Shown in pieces: positions 8,027-14,667 of a stretch of DNA of 28,761 nt. Each line of letters begins with the position of its first letter. Position 1 is the first letter of the stretch. The stretch is taken from assembly GCA_041685075.1 (NCBI GenBank), contig JAWLGN010000031.1, forward strand, positions 1 through 28,761. The letters are read 5' to 3'. The notes beneath the pieces are model-generated. The model saw only the letters and a list, made by a program, of their open reading frames with translations, searched no databases and was not told the DNA's origin. This stretch comes from JAMCRM01 sp041685075 (GTDB taxonomy: Bacteria > Acidobacteriota > Terriglobia > Bryobacterales > Bryobacteraceae). The position numbers and the translations under genes were made by a program.

Positions 8027-8371
8027 ATGAAGAAACAATCCCCCCGCGAGCGAGCCAAACGGGTCGAAGACCGCCTCAAACGTTTCCGTAACCTGCGGTT
8101 GGATCCCGCCGAAGTAAAGGCCAGCCGCGAATACCATCTGAAGCACTGGCTCTCGGTGGCCGAGGACGCCATTCGCGCCGACCACAGGGAACTCTTCTAC
8201 CGGGGCCTGACGGCGAACGTGGAGAACGCGGTGGCGAACTACCCCGAGGACCGGCTGCCTCCGGCCTTGCAGCGCGCCGTGCTGCGCGATCTGGCGTTCA
8301 TGGAAGGCCACCTGGAGGCGTTCCGCGACATCCTGCGGCTGATCGAGCGGCTGCGCGCGGATCAGTCCTAG
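8027..8371 (+). CDS. Small helical protein of unknown function
   Basis: I do not recognise this 114-residue protein. It is charged and predicted mostly alpha-helical (MKKQSPRERAKRVEDRLKRF, then YHLKHWLSVAEDAIRADHRE, then FMEGHLEAFRDILRLIERLR). It has no Cys, signal peptide or membrane segment, so it is likely soluble and cytoplasmic. Third-codon positions are G/C-rich as in neighbouring real genes, which supports coding. It has no clear ribosome-binding site but has an extended -10 close upstream. It converges on the adaptor gene, and the two stop codons share the palindrome CTAG at 8368-8371. No partner gene suggests a role. Confidence 0.6.
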   Translation: MKKQSPRERAKRVEDRLKRFRNLRLDPAEVKASREYHLKHWLSVAEDAIRADHRELFYRGLTANVENAVANYPEDRLPPALQRAVLRDLAFMEGHLEAFRDILRLIERLRADQS

Positions 8372-9570
8372 ATCGCCCGCACCTCCATTCCGGGCTCGAG
8401 CTGCGCCTCGGTGGGGAGCGCCACGGCATCGCCTTCGGCCAGTCCGGAGGTCACTTCCACCCGGGTAGCGCTGGCCACCCCGGTGGTCACCTCGCGCCAT
8501 TCCAGCACATTGTCCCTCAGGCGGTAGACCCCCGTGCCGCGAGCCTCTCTCCGCAGCGCCTCCCTGGGTATGGTGATCGCGTTCTCGACCACCGCCGTGC
8601 GGATCTCCGCGTTCACGTTGGTGCCGGGGATGAGTTCCCCCTGGGGATTGTCGATCGTGCACACCACCTCGCCCACCTGCCGGGTGCCGAGGGCCTGGAT
8701 TTCGGTGGCCTCGCGCTCGACGGTGCCGTTCCAGGTGCGTCCGGGCAGCGCGTCCCAGGTGATGACCACCGGTTGGCCGGCGCGCACGCGGCCGAGTTCG
8801 GGTTCGTCCACGTAGACGCGGACCCGGAGCTGCTCGATGCGGCCCACGTTGGCCACCAGGTCGCCGGGGTTCAGGTAGGCGCCGGTACGCACGGCCAGCC
8901 CGTAGACCACGCCGGCAATCGGGGCGCGGACCACCGTCTGGGCCGCGCGCCCGCGCAGCCCGGCCAGGGTGGCTTCGGCTTCTCTCACCCGCGCCCGCGC
9001 CGCTTCCAGGTCGGATTTTCCGACCAGCGCGGCACGCCGGCGCTCGAGCGCGCGGATTTCCAACTCGGCCTCGCGTACGCGGTCGCCCGCGGCTTCGACC
9101 TCCAGGCGGGTGGCGGCGTCCTTCTCCACCAGGCGCGCCAGGGCCTGGTGCTCGCGCCGGGCGGTTTCGAGTTCAAAACGCGCGCGCGCCAGGCTGTTTT
9201 CGATCTCGGCCAGCTCGGCGGCGGGCCCGCCGCCTTCCAGCCTGGCCAACTCCGCGTGCGCCTGCGCCACGCGCGCCTCGGCGGCGCGAATCTCGGACTG
9301 TAAGCCGGCGTCGTCGAGCCGGGCCAGCGGCGCCCCCCGGGCCACGCGCTCGCCTTCGCGCACGTGCACGCTGGCGACAATGCCGGCCGTATCGGCGTGC
9401 GCCGCGCTCCATTCAATCGGCTCCACCCGGCCATTGGTGGGCAGCGTACTGACGAGCGTCTCGCGCTGGGCCTTGGCGAACGGTACCTCAGGCGGCCGGC
9501 GGCTGGTATGAAATCCCCACCAGATCAGCAGGGCGAGCGGGATCAGCAGCAGCAACAGCAGTCGTTTCAA
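8368..9570 (-). CDS. RND/HlyD-type periplasmic adaptor (membrane fusion protein)
   Basis: A 400-residue adaptor that would bridge an inner-membrane pump to an outer-membrane channel. It starts with a signal-anchor (MKRLLLLLLIPLALLIWWGF). Biotinyl-lipoyl half motifs lie near 60-88 (GIVASVHVREGERVARGAPL) and 210-245 (VVRAPIAGVVYGLAVRTG), flanking a long coiled-coil hairpin at about 88-208 rich in Ala/Glu/Arg. Beta-barrel and membrane-proximal domains follow (YVDEPELGRVRAGQPV; ITIPREALRR). The TTG at 9570 is the only sensible start and has AAGGA about ten bases before it; a -10-like TAGAAT lies at 9597-9592. No pump, ABC transporter or TolC-like gene is adjacent within the window. MacA-like or RND-type partnering is undecided. 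Confidence 0.88.
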   Translation of the reverse strand: MKRLLLLLLIPLALLIWWGFHTSRRPPEVPFAKAQRETLVSTLPTNGRVEPIEWSAAHADTAGIVASVHVREGERVARGAPLARLDDAGLQSEIRAAEARVAQAHAELARLEGGGPAAELAEIENSLARARFELETARREHQALARLVEKDAATRLEVEAAGDRVREAELEIRALERRRAALVGKSDLEAARARVREAEATLAGLRGRAAQTVVRAPIAGVVYGLAVRTGAYLNPGDLVANVGRIEQLRVRVYVDEPELGRVRAGQPVVITWDALPGRTWNGTVEREATEIQALGTRQVGEVVCTIDNPQGELIPGTNVNAEIRTAVVENAITIPREALRREARGTGVYRLRDNVLEWREVTTGVASATRVEVTSGLAEGDAVALPTEAQLEPGMEVRAI

Positions 9571-9675
9571 TCGTCTGGTTTCCTTAACTTAAATTCTAGC
9601 CTGCGGAACTGCCGGCGTTCAGCCGTTAGCCATCAGCCGGCTGAAAGCTCCCCGGGACGGCGGTACCGTGAAGCT

Positions 9676-10452
9676 ATGGAGTCGCAAGCCGCGCTGGTGC
9701 TCTCGGCCGGCGGAATGTTCGGCGCCTGGCAGGCGGGCGCGTGGTCTGTGCTCGAGCGCGATTTCCGTCCCGCGGCGGTCATCGGGGCTTCGGCGGGAGC
9801 GCTCAACGGGTGGGCCATCGCGGGTGGCATCGGCGGCGAGGAACTGGCGGCGTACTGGCTGGACCCGCGCATGGCGGCCGTCATGCGCCCGCGGTTTCCC
9901 TGGCCGCCATGGAGCGGCATGTTCGAAGCGGAGGCGCTGGTGGAACTGGTGCGCCGGTTGTTCGATGCCTTCCGCCCCCGCATTCCCTTCGCCGCCGCGC
10001 TGGTGGAGGTGCCCGCGCTGCGGCGGCGCCTGGTGCGCGGCGAGGAGATGAGCTGGCGCCACCTGCTGGCCACCTGCTCCGTGCCGCTGGGCCTTCCGCC
10101 GGTGCGCATCGACGGTAAACTCTACACAGACGGCGGCCTGCTGGGCGCTTTGCCGCTATGGGCCTGCGCGGAGATGGGGGTGGAGCGCGCGGTGGCGCTC
10201 GATGCGCTGCCGCGGATGCCCTCGGCGGCGGTGCGCGGCGCCGTGAGGATGGCGCGGGCAGTGGCGCCGGATGCTCCCGCGGCCGCTCCCCGCGAGTTGG
10301 TGCGGCTGGTTCCCGGAATTCCGCTCGGATCCGTGCGGGACGCCGTCAGGTGGGACCGGGAGCGCGTCGAGCGCTGGATTGCCCAGGGCGCCCGGGATGC
10401 CGCCCGCCTGCGGGAGACGCTCGGCTGGGCCGGCCCCGGCGATTTCGATTAA
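9676..10452 (+). CDS. Patatin-like phospholipase/esterase
   Basis: A compact 258-residue serine hydrolase. The Gly-rich oxyanion region is LSAGGMFGAWQAG (residues 9-21), the nucleophile elbow GASAG places Ser39, and the catalytic dyad Asp is D152 in YTDGGLLGALP. These are the diagnostic elements of bacterial patatins (RssA/YchK-like), which cleave acyl esters of lipids. It has no signal peptide or membrane segment and lacks the C-terminal extensions of large patatins. I took the ATG at 9676, which puts the Gly-rich loop right after the N-terminus as usual; an upstream in-frame start would add a non-conserved leader overlapping the divergent adaptor gene. It is followed after nine bases by the small gene at 10462. 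Confidence 0.9.
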   Translation: MESQAALVLSAGGMFGAWQAGAWSVLERDFRPAAVIGASAGALNGWAIAGGIGGEELAAYWLDPRMAAVMRPRFPWPPWSGMFEAEALVELVRRLFDAFRPRIPFAAALVEVPALRRRLVRGEEMSWRHLLATCSVPLGLPPVRIDGKLYTDGGLLGALPLWACAEMGVERAVALDALPRMPSAAVRGAVRMARAVAPDAPAAAPRELVRLVPGIPLGSVRDAVRWDRERVERWIAQGARDAARLRETLGWAGPGDFD

Positions 10453-10455
10453 AAT
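10450..10455 (+). promoter_or_regulatory. -10 box (TAAAAT) six bases before the next start codon
   Basis: TAAAAT overlaps the patatin stop codon and ends six bases before ATG 10462, the spacing expected for a leaderless transcript. The ATG has no Shine-Dalgarno sequence. It could also be chance, with the gene read from the patatin transcript. Confidence 0.35.
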
Positions 10456-10461
10456 ACGGGC

Positions 10462-10791
10462 ATGCCGGTCTTTCGCATCCACCGCATGAAGGATGTACCC
10501 CGCCAGCAGTTCCGTTGGGCGCCGCACGTCTCCGGCTGTGCCGCCGTCAAACCCAGGGACTACGAAGCGGACGGTGAGATCGAGGCGGCCAACGAATACG
10601 ATGCCTGGCAGGCGCTGCGTGCGACCGTGCGGCCGCTGGGTGTCTGCGAACTGCTGGAGAATGAGAACGGCGAACTGCGCCTCTGCAAGTACGTGGGTTT
10701 CGATGCCGCTCATTGGGTCATCCCCGAACCGAAGCCGCGCGGCGATGCGCCCGCTTCGGAATCCTCACCTGTCGCTCCGGCCGCTGGTTGA
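10462..10791 (+). CDS. Conserved-looking small protein of unknown function
   Basis: This 109-residue protein begins MPVFRIHRMKDVPRQQFRWA and I recall similar small proteins in acidobacterial genomes without assigned function; no domain name can be given. It has a compact core (about 1-92) containing ANEYDAWQALRATVRPLGV, LLENENGELRLCKYVGFD and a hydrophobic end (AHWVIPEP), then a disordered Pro/Ala/Ser tail. It has no signal peptide, membrane segment or Cys motif. It lies between the patatin gene and the zinc-ribbon gene on the same strand, 17 bases before the latter, so they are probably co-transcribed. Confidence 0.72.
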   Translation: MPVFRIHRMKDVPRQQFRWAPHVSGCAAVKPRDYEADGEIEAANEYDAWQALRATVRPLGVCELLENENGELRLCKYVGFDAAHWVIPEPKPRGDAPASESSPVAPAAG

Positions 10792-10808
10792 GGTAGCAAG
10801 GAGACCGC

Positions 10809-11102
10809 ATGCGCGAAATCCGTTTAGGCGATGTCATTGACGATTACTGCGTGAAGTGCAAGCGCATCATGAATCATTCGGTGGTTTCGGTGATCGATGC
10901 CGAGCCGGCTAAAGTGCGCTGCCGGACCTGCCATTCCGATCACGATTACCGCCACGAGCAGGCCCCTCCACCCAAGGCGGACCCGCGTAAGGCCGCCCTC
11001 TTCAAAGAAGTGCTGGCCAAGGTGGCGCCTCCGGCGCAGACGGGAGCCGAGCCGGGCGACGGTGAAGCCAAACAGTCCGAGGCCCGGAGCAAGGAAGAGT
11101 AA
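10809..11102 (+). CDS. Small zinc-ribbon protein of unknown function
   Basis: A 97-residue soluble protein. The N-terminal half carries two knuckles, C14-x2-C17 (DYCVKCKRIMNHSVVS) and C38-x2-C41 (VRCRTCHSDHDYRHEQ), the four-Cys arrangement of a structural zinc ribbon that could bind nucleic acid or protein. The C-terminal half is a charged, disordered tail rich in Pro, Lys and Glu. AAGGAG lies a few bases before the ATG, a good ribosome-binding site. It follows the 10462 gene closely. The function is unknown; similar pairs are, to my memory, recurrent in Acidobacteriota. Confidence 0.8.
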   Translation: MREIRLGDVIDDYCVKCKRIMNHSVVSVIDAEPAKVRCRTCHSDHDYRHEQAPPPKADPRKAALFKEVLAKVAPPAQTGAEPGDGEAKQSEARSKEE

Positions 11103-11109
11103 TTACCGC

Positions 11110-11132
11110 AGCCGCCGGTTCAGGCGGCGGCT
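11110..11132. terminator. Inverted repeat between convergent genes
   Basis: AGCCGCCG (11110-11117) and CGGCGGCT (11125-11132) form an 8-bp stem around a 7-base loop containing the kinase stop codon. It sits between the ends of the zinc-ribbon gene and the histidine kinase gene and could stop transcription from both sides. There is no T-tract. Confidence 0.3.
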
Positions 11133-13774
11133 CCGCTATCCAGCACTTCCCGGATTTTGCGCACCAGCCCCTCCTGCGTGAACGGCTTTTGCAGAAAGGG
11201 GATGCCCGCCTCCAGGATGCCGTGCTGCAAAATGGCTTCATCGGTGTAGCCGGACATGTAGAGCACTTTCAGGTGCGGCGCCACCGCGCGGGCGCTCTCG
11301 GCCAGTTCGCGTCCGCTCATTTCCGGCATCACCACGTCGGTGATCATCAACGCCGCCGGGTTGCCGCGGCGGAGCAACTCGATGGCGTCGCGGCCGCGCG
11401 GCGCGTCGAGCACGGTGTAGCCCTGGGCTTCGAGAATGGCGCGGATGAGCATCCGCACCCCGGCTTCGTCTTCCACCACCAGGATGGTCTCCTCCCCGCG
11501 GCACATCGTCGGCGCCGAGATCTTGGCCGTGGAGGCGTGCTCCTGCTCCACTCGCGGCAGGTAGATCTTGAAGGTAGCGCCGCGGCCCGGCTCGCTGTAA
11601 ACGAAGACGGATCCGCCGCTCTGCTTCACAATGCCGTAGACCGTGGAAAGCCCCAGGCCGGTGCCCTTCTCGCGCGGCTTGGTGGTGTAGAACGGCTCGA
11701 AGATGTGGGCCATGATTTCGGCCGTCATCCCGATGCCGTCGTCGGAGGCGGCCAGCATGACATAGGGGCCGGGTTGCACCTCCGGGTGGGCGCGCGAGTA
11801 GTTTTCGTCCAGGTCTACGTTACAGGTTTCGATAATCAGGTTGCCGCCCTGGGGCATGGCGTCGCGGGCGTTCACCGCCAGGTTCATGATCACCTGCTCG
11901 ATCTGCGCCGGGTCGGCTTTAACGGCTCCGAGGTCCGCGGCGAGCCGGGTGTTGAGCTGCACGTCTTCGCCGATGAGCCGCCGCAGCATGTTGTCCAGGT
12001 TCCGCACCACGGCGTTGAGATCGATGATTTTGAGCTGCAGAATCTGGCGGCGGCTGAAGGCCAGCAACTGGCGGGTGAGCCAGACGGCGCGCCCGGCCGC
12101 TGCGACGATCTCGTCCAGGTCTCTGCGCTCGTCCGAATCTGGCGGGAGCTTCATGGCCAGCAGCTCGCTGTAGCCCCCGATGATGGTGAGCAAATTGTTG
12201 AAATCGTGCGCCACGCCTCCGGCCAGCCTGCCGATGGCTTCCATGCGGTGAGAGTGGCGGAGCTGCTCCTCCATCTGCTTGTACTCGGTGATGTCCTGCA
12301 CGGTGCCTACCAGCCGCAGGGCGCCCTGTTTGTCCCTCACGGTTTCGGCGTGCTCGCGCACGTGCCGCACAGTGCCGTCCGGCAACACGATGCGGTGGTC
12401 GATATTGTAGGGCGCGGCGGTGGAGAGCGCCGCCTGGACGGCCGCGCCCACCGCAGTGCGGTCGTCCGGATGTACGAGTTCGAGAAACCGATCGCGGTCC
12501 ATCGGCTCGCCCATAGGCAGGTGGAAGATGCGGTAAACCTCCTCGGACCATTCCAGCTTGCCGGTGGCGGCGTCTTCCTCCCAGTTGCCCAGGTGGGCCA
12601 TCTCCTGGGCGCGCGCCAGGCTCGCCTTGCTGCGGCGCAGCGCTTCCTCGGCCCTTCGGCGCTCGGTGATGTCGCGGTCGATGCCGCGATAGCCCAGCAG
12701 CATGCCGTTCTGGTCGAAGTACGGCACGCCGCTGGTGTCGAGCATCACGGTGCGGCCGGATTTGTGCAGCGCCGCGTTTTCAAAGTGCTCGAAGGGAAGC
12801 GCCTGCGCCGCGATGCCGCGGAAAAACTCGCGCGCGCGCTGTGCCTCGGCGGGAGCCATGAAATCGAAGGGCGACCGCCCCAGCATCTCTTCCGGCTCGT
12901 AGCCGACCAGCTTGCGGCAGTGCGGGCTGATGTAGGTGTAAACACCCTGGGTGTCCACCTGCCAGATCTGGTCGCTGGAGGTCTCCACGAGGTGGCGGAA
13001 GCGCTGCTCGCTTTCGCGCAGCGCGTCTTCAGCCTGCTTCCGGATGGTGATGTCGTTGATAAAGCCGATCTGCACCACGCCGCCTTCCACCGGCACGGCG
13101 CTGAGACCCACCTCGACGGGAAATTCCGAACCGTCCTTGCGGCGCCCGGCCAGGTCCAGTCCCTGCCCCATGGGCCGCACGCGCGGATGAGCGGTGTAGT
13201 GGACGCGGTGCTGCGTGTGAATCTCGCGGAAACGCTCCGGCAGCAGGACCTCCAGCCTCTGCCCGATGAGTTCCTCGCGCGTGTAGCCGAACATCTCCTC
13301 GGTTTTGGCGTTGACGTACTCGATGCGGCCCTCGCGGTCCACCACCACCAGGCCCTCGGAGGCCGACTCCAGGTAGGTGCGGAGCCGCGCTTCGCTTTCC
13401 ACCAGCGAGGCCTCGATCTGCCTGTGCCGCGTGGTGTCGCCGATCACCGCCAGCCGCGCCTGCCGGCCTTGGAAAGGCATCGCCAGAATCGTCATCTCCA
13501 CTTCAATCAGCGAGCCGTCTTTCTTACGATGCCGCCACAGCCCGCTGCAATAGCCTCCCTCTTCCTCCTTGCGGCAGCGGGCGATCAAACGCGGCGCCTC
13601 TTCAGGCGCGCAGATCTGGGATGCGGTCATAGCCAGGAACTCTTCGCGCGAATAGCCGTAGTAATTCACGGCTGCGTCGTTTACCGCCAAAAAAGCGAGT
13701 GTTTCTGCGTGGAAAATCCACATGGGGTGTGGGTTTTTCTCGAACACCAGGCGGTACGATTCTTCAATTTTCAT
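11120..13774 (-). CDS. Hybrid sensor histidine kinase with four PAS domains and a receiver
   Basis: An 884-residue signalling protein with no transmembrane segment, so probably a cytoplasmic sensor. PAS domains lie at about 5-115, 125-245, 255-375 and 385-500, each ending in PAC-type sequences (GFINDITIRK, GIDRDITERR, GTVQDITEYK); ligands are unknown. The HisKA phospho-acceptor is H523 (AGGVAHDFNNLL). The ATPase has an N-box at about 631-640 (NLAVNARDAM), a G1 box DDGIGM (678-683) and a G2 box GTGLGLS (704-710). The C-terminal receiver has acidic E768-D769, phospho-acceptor D813 (MITDVVMPEMSG), S841 and K863 (QKPF). The AHDFNN H-box and YMSGYT motif are typical of soluble PAS hybrid kinases. 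No separate response regulator is adjacent. It is divergent from the imuA operon; a -10-like TAGAAT lies at 13828-13823. Confidence 0.95.
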   Translation of the reverse strand: MKIEESYRLVFEKNPHPMWIFHAETLAFLAVNDAAVNYYGYSREEFLAMTASQICAPEEAPRLIARCRKEEEGGYCSGLWRHRKKDGSLIEVEMTILAMPFQGRQARLAVIGDTTRHRQIEASLVESEARLRTYLESASEGLVVVDREGRIEYVNAKTEEMFGYTREELIGQRLEVLLPERFREIHTQHRVHYTAHPRVRPMGQGLDLAGRRKDGSEFPVEVGLSAVPVEGGVVQIGFINDITIRKQAEDALRESEQRFRHLVETSSDQIWQVDTQGVYTYISPHCRKLVGYEPEEMLGRSPFDFMAPAEAQRAREFFRGIAAQALPFEHFENAALHKSGRTVMLDTSGVPYFDQNGMLLGYRGIDRDITERRRAEEALRRSKASLARAQEMAHLGNWEEDAATGKLEWSEEVYRIFHLPMGEPMDRDRFLELVHPDDRTAVGAAVQAALSTAAPYNIDHRIVLPDGTVRHVREHAETVRDKQGALRLVGTVQDITEYKQMEEQLRHSHRMEAIGRLAGGVAHDFNNLLTIIGGYSELLAMKLPPDSDERRDLDEIVAAAGRAVWLTRQLLAFSRRQILQLKIIDLNAVVRNLDNMLRRLIGEDVQLNTRLAADLGAVKADPAQIEQVIMNLAVNARDAMPQGGNLIIETCNVDLDENYSRAHPEVQPGPYVMLAASDDGIGMTAEIMAHIFEPFYTTKPREKGTGLGLSTVYGIVKQSGGSVFVYSEPGRGATFKIYLPRVEQEHASTAKISAPTMCRGEETILVVEDEAGVRMLIRAILEAQGYTVLDAPRGRDAIELLRRGNPAALMITDVVMPEMSGRELAESARAVAPHLKVLYMSGYTDEAILQHGILEAGIPFLQKPFTQEGLVRKIREVLDSGAAA

Positions 13775-13902
13775 GGCTGCCGACTAAGAAAAGGGGGGAG
13801 CGAGTTGACATCCTCAATACGAATTCTACTCCTGATGAGATGGTTGCAGAGTTCAGGGTAAAGACGCCATTAAATTTATTGTGGTTTTCTCCCAATTCTA
13901 CC

Positions 13903-13912
13903 CTACATGTAG
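13903..13912. promoter_or_regulatory. Perfect 10-bp palindrome (CTACATGTAG) abutting the imuA -35
   Basis: CTACATGTAG is its own reverse complement and ends four bases before TTGACA. Its position suits an operator. Whether it binds LexA is unknown; the sequence is not one of the familiar LexA box types. Confidence 0.35.
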
Positions 13913-13915
13913 TGG

Positions 13916-13943
13916 TTGACATGCGGATGGTGGGCTGTAAAAG
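13916..13943 (+). promoter_or_regulatory. Promoter of the imuA-imuB-dnaE2 operon with overlapping operator candidates
   Basis: The consensus -35 TTGACA (13916-13921) is followed after 16 bases by TAAAAG (13938-13943) as -10. Two SOS-like arrangements overlap or follow it: CTGT (13935-13938) and ACAG (13950-13953), spaced 11 instead of the 8 of the enterobacterial box; and GAAT (13956-13959) with GAAC (13967-13970), spaced 7 as in the alphaproteobacterial direct-repeat box but with one mismatch. Such cassettes are usually LexA-controlled. Confidence 0.5.
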
Positions 13944-13972
13944 TAGAGTACAGGCGAATAAAGAGCGAACTT

Positions 13973-13980
13973 GAGGAGGT
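13973..13980 (+). promoter_or_regulatory. Shine-Dalgarno that fixes the imuA start
   Basis: GAGGAGGT lies seven bases before ATG 13988. It rules out a longer TTG-initiated version starting at 13916, which would coincide with the -35 box. Confidence 0.75.
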
Positions 13981-13987
13981 CTCGCCG

Positions 13988-14665
13988 ATGGGAACCGCAG
14001 CTCTCCGTAAACATCTCGAAACCATTACTGGGGGGCCGTTCGCCTGGCGGTCGTGGCCGGAAACAGAACTGCTGCCCACCGGAATCCCGGAGGTGGATGC
14101 CCGTGCCGGGGGACTGCCCCGCGGGGCGTTGACGGAGATCTGCGGCCCGGCGTCGAGCGGCCGCACCAGCCTGATGCTGGCGGCGATGGCGCGCGCCGGA
14201 GCGTGCCGGGAGTACTGCGCCCTGATCGACACCGCGGGAGTTTTCGACCCCCGCTCCGCGGCCGAGGCGGGGGTGGCGCTCGACCGCCTCTTGTGGGTGC
14301 GCTGCGGGGGGGATGCCGAAAAAGCGCTGAAGGCCGCCGATTTGATCGTGCAGGGCGGCGGATTCGGGCTGGTGGTGCTGGATTTGGGGGATACGCCTTC
14401 CTCCTCGGTGCGGCGCATTTCGATGACCTCGTGGTTCCGCCTGCGGCGCGCGGTGGAGCATACCCGCACGGTGCTGGCGGCGGTGGAGTGCATCCCGCAC
14501 GCGGGCACGTGCGCCTCGCTGGTGCTGGAGCTGCGGCGGGCCGAGGCGGGATGGTCGGGCGCGCCGGGCTGCTCGCGGCTGCTCGAAGGAATGCGGGTGG
14601 AAGTCGAGCGCCGCAAGCCTGTGGGTCAATTGCGGGCGTCTTTTGCGGCCCTCGCCGTGAGGTAG
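13988..14665 (+). CDS. imuA: ImuA, RecA-like accessory protein of the translesion mutasome
   Basis: A 225-residue RecA-fold protein that in known systems helps ImuB and DnaE2 perform damage-induced mutagenic DNA synthesis. After a short N-terminal helix it has LPTGIPEVDARAGGLPRGAL (about 29-48), then a Walker-A-like loop GPASSGRTS (about 53-61) where the usual Lys is Arg, and a Walker-B-like strand FGLVVLDLGD around 125-134. The middle contains FRLRRAVEHTRTVLAAVECI; the C-terminus ends in Arg-rich strands (GMRVEVERRKP). It lacks the long C-terminal domain of RecA and is not RecA itself. The gene leads an operon with imuB (two bases apart) and dnaE2 (8-base overlap with imuB), which makes the assignment strong. 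Confidence 0.88.
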   Translation: MGTAALRKHLETITGGPFAWRSWPETELLPTGIPEVDARAGGLPRGALTEICGPASSGRTSLMLAAMARAGACREYCALIDTAGVFDPRSAAEAGVALDRLLWVRCGGDAEKALKAADLIVQGGGFGLVVLDLGDTPSSSVRRISMTSWFRLRRAVEHTRTVLAAVECIPHAGTCASLVLELRRAEAGWSGAPGCSRLLEGMRVEVERRKPVGQLRASFAALAVR

Positions 14666-14667
14666 CG

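Larger units (their letters stand above)
13775..13987. other. Divergent intergenic region between hybrid kinase and imuA
   Basis: 213 bases with a clearly AT-rich patch (about 13868-13900) that could serve as an UP element for the imuA promoter. It contains two TTGACA hexamers (13805-13810 and 13916-13921), of which only the second has a usable -10. No gene is seen. Confidence 0.55.

Noticed and set aside
7765..8091. Possible 108-codon gene in the 7677-8026 gap
   Set aside because: Arg/Pro/Ser-rich shadow composition, no ribosome-binding site, and it runs out of frame into the better-supported gene at 8027.
11189..13861. Open frame of 890 codons on the plus strand
   Set aside because: Antisense shadow of the PAS hybrid kinase, whose domains are unmistakable; the composition is unlike a protein.
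13916..13988. Longer imuA starting with TTG at 13916
   Set aside because: This TTG is part of the -35 hexamer; a strong Shine-Dalgarno precedes ATG 13988.
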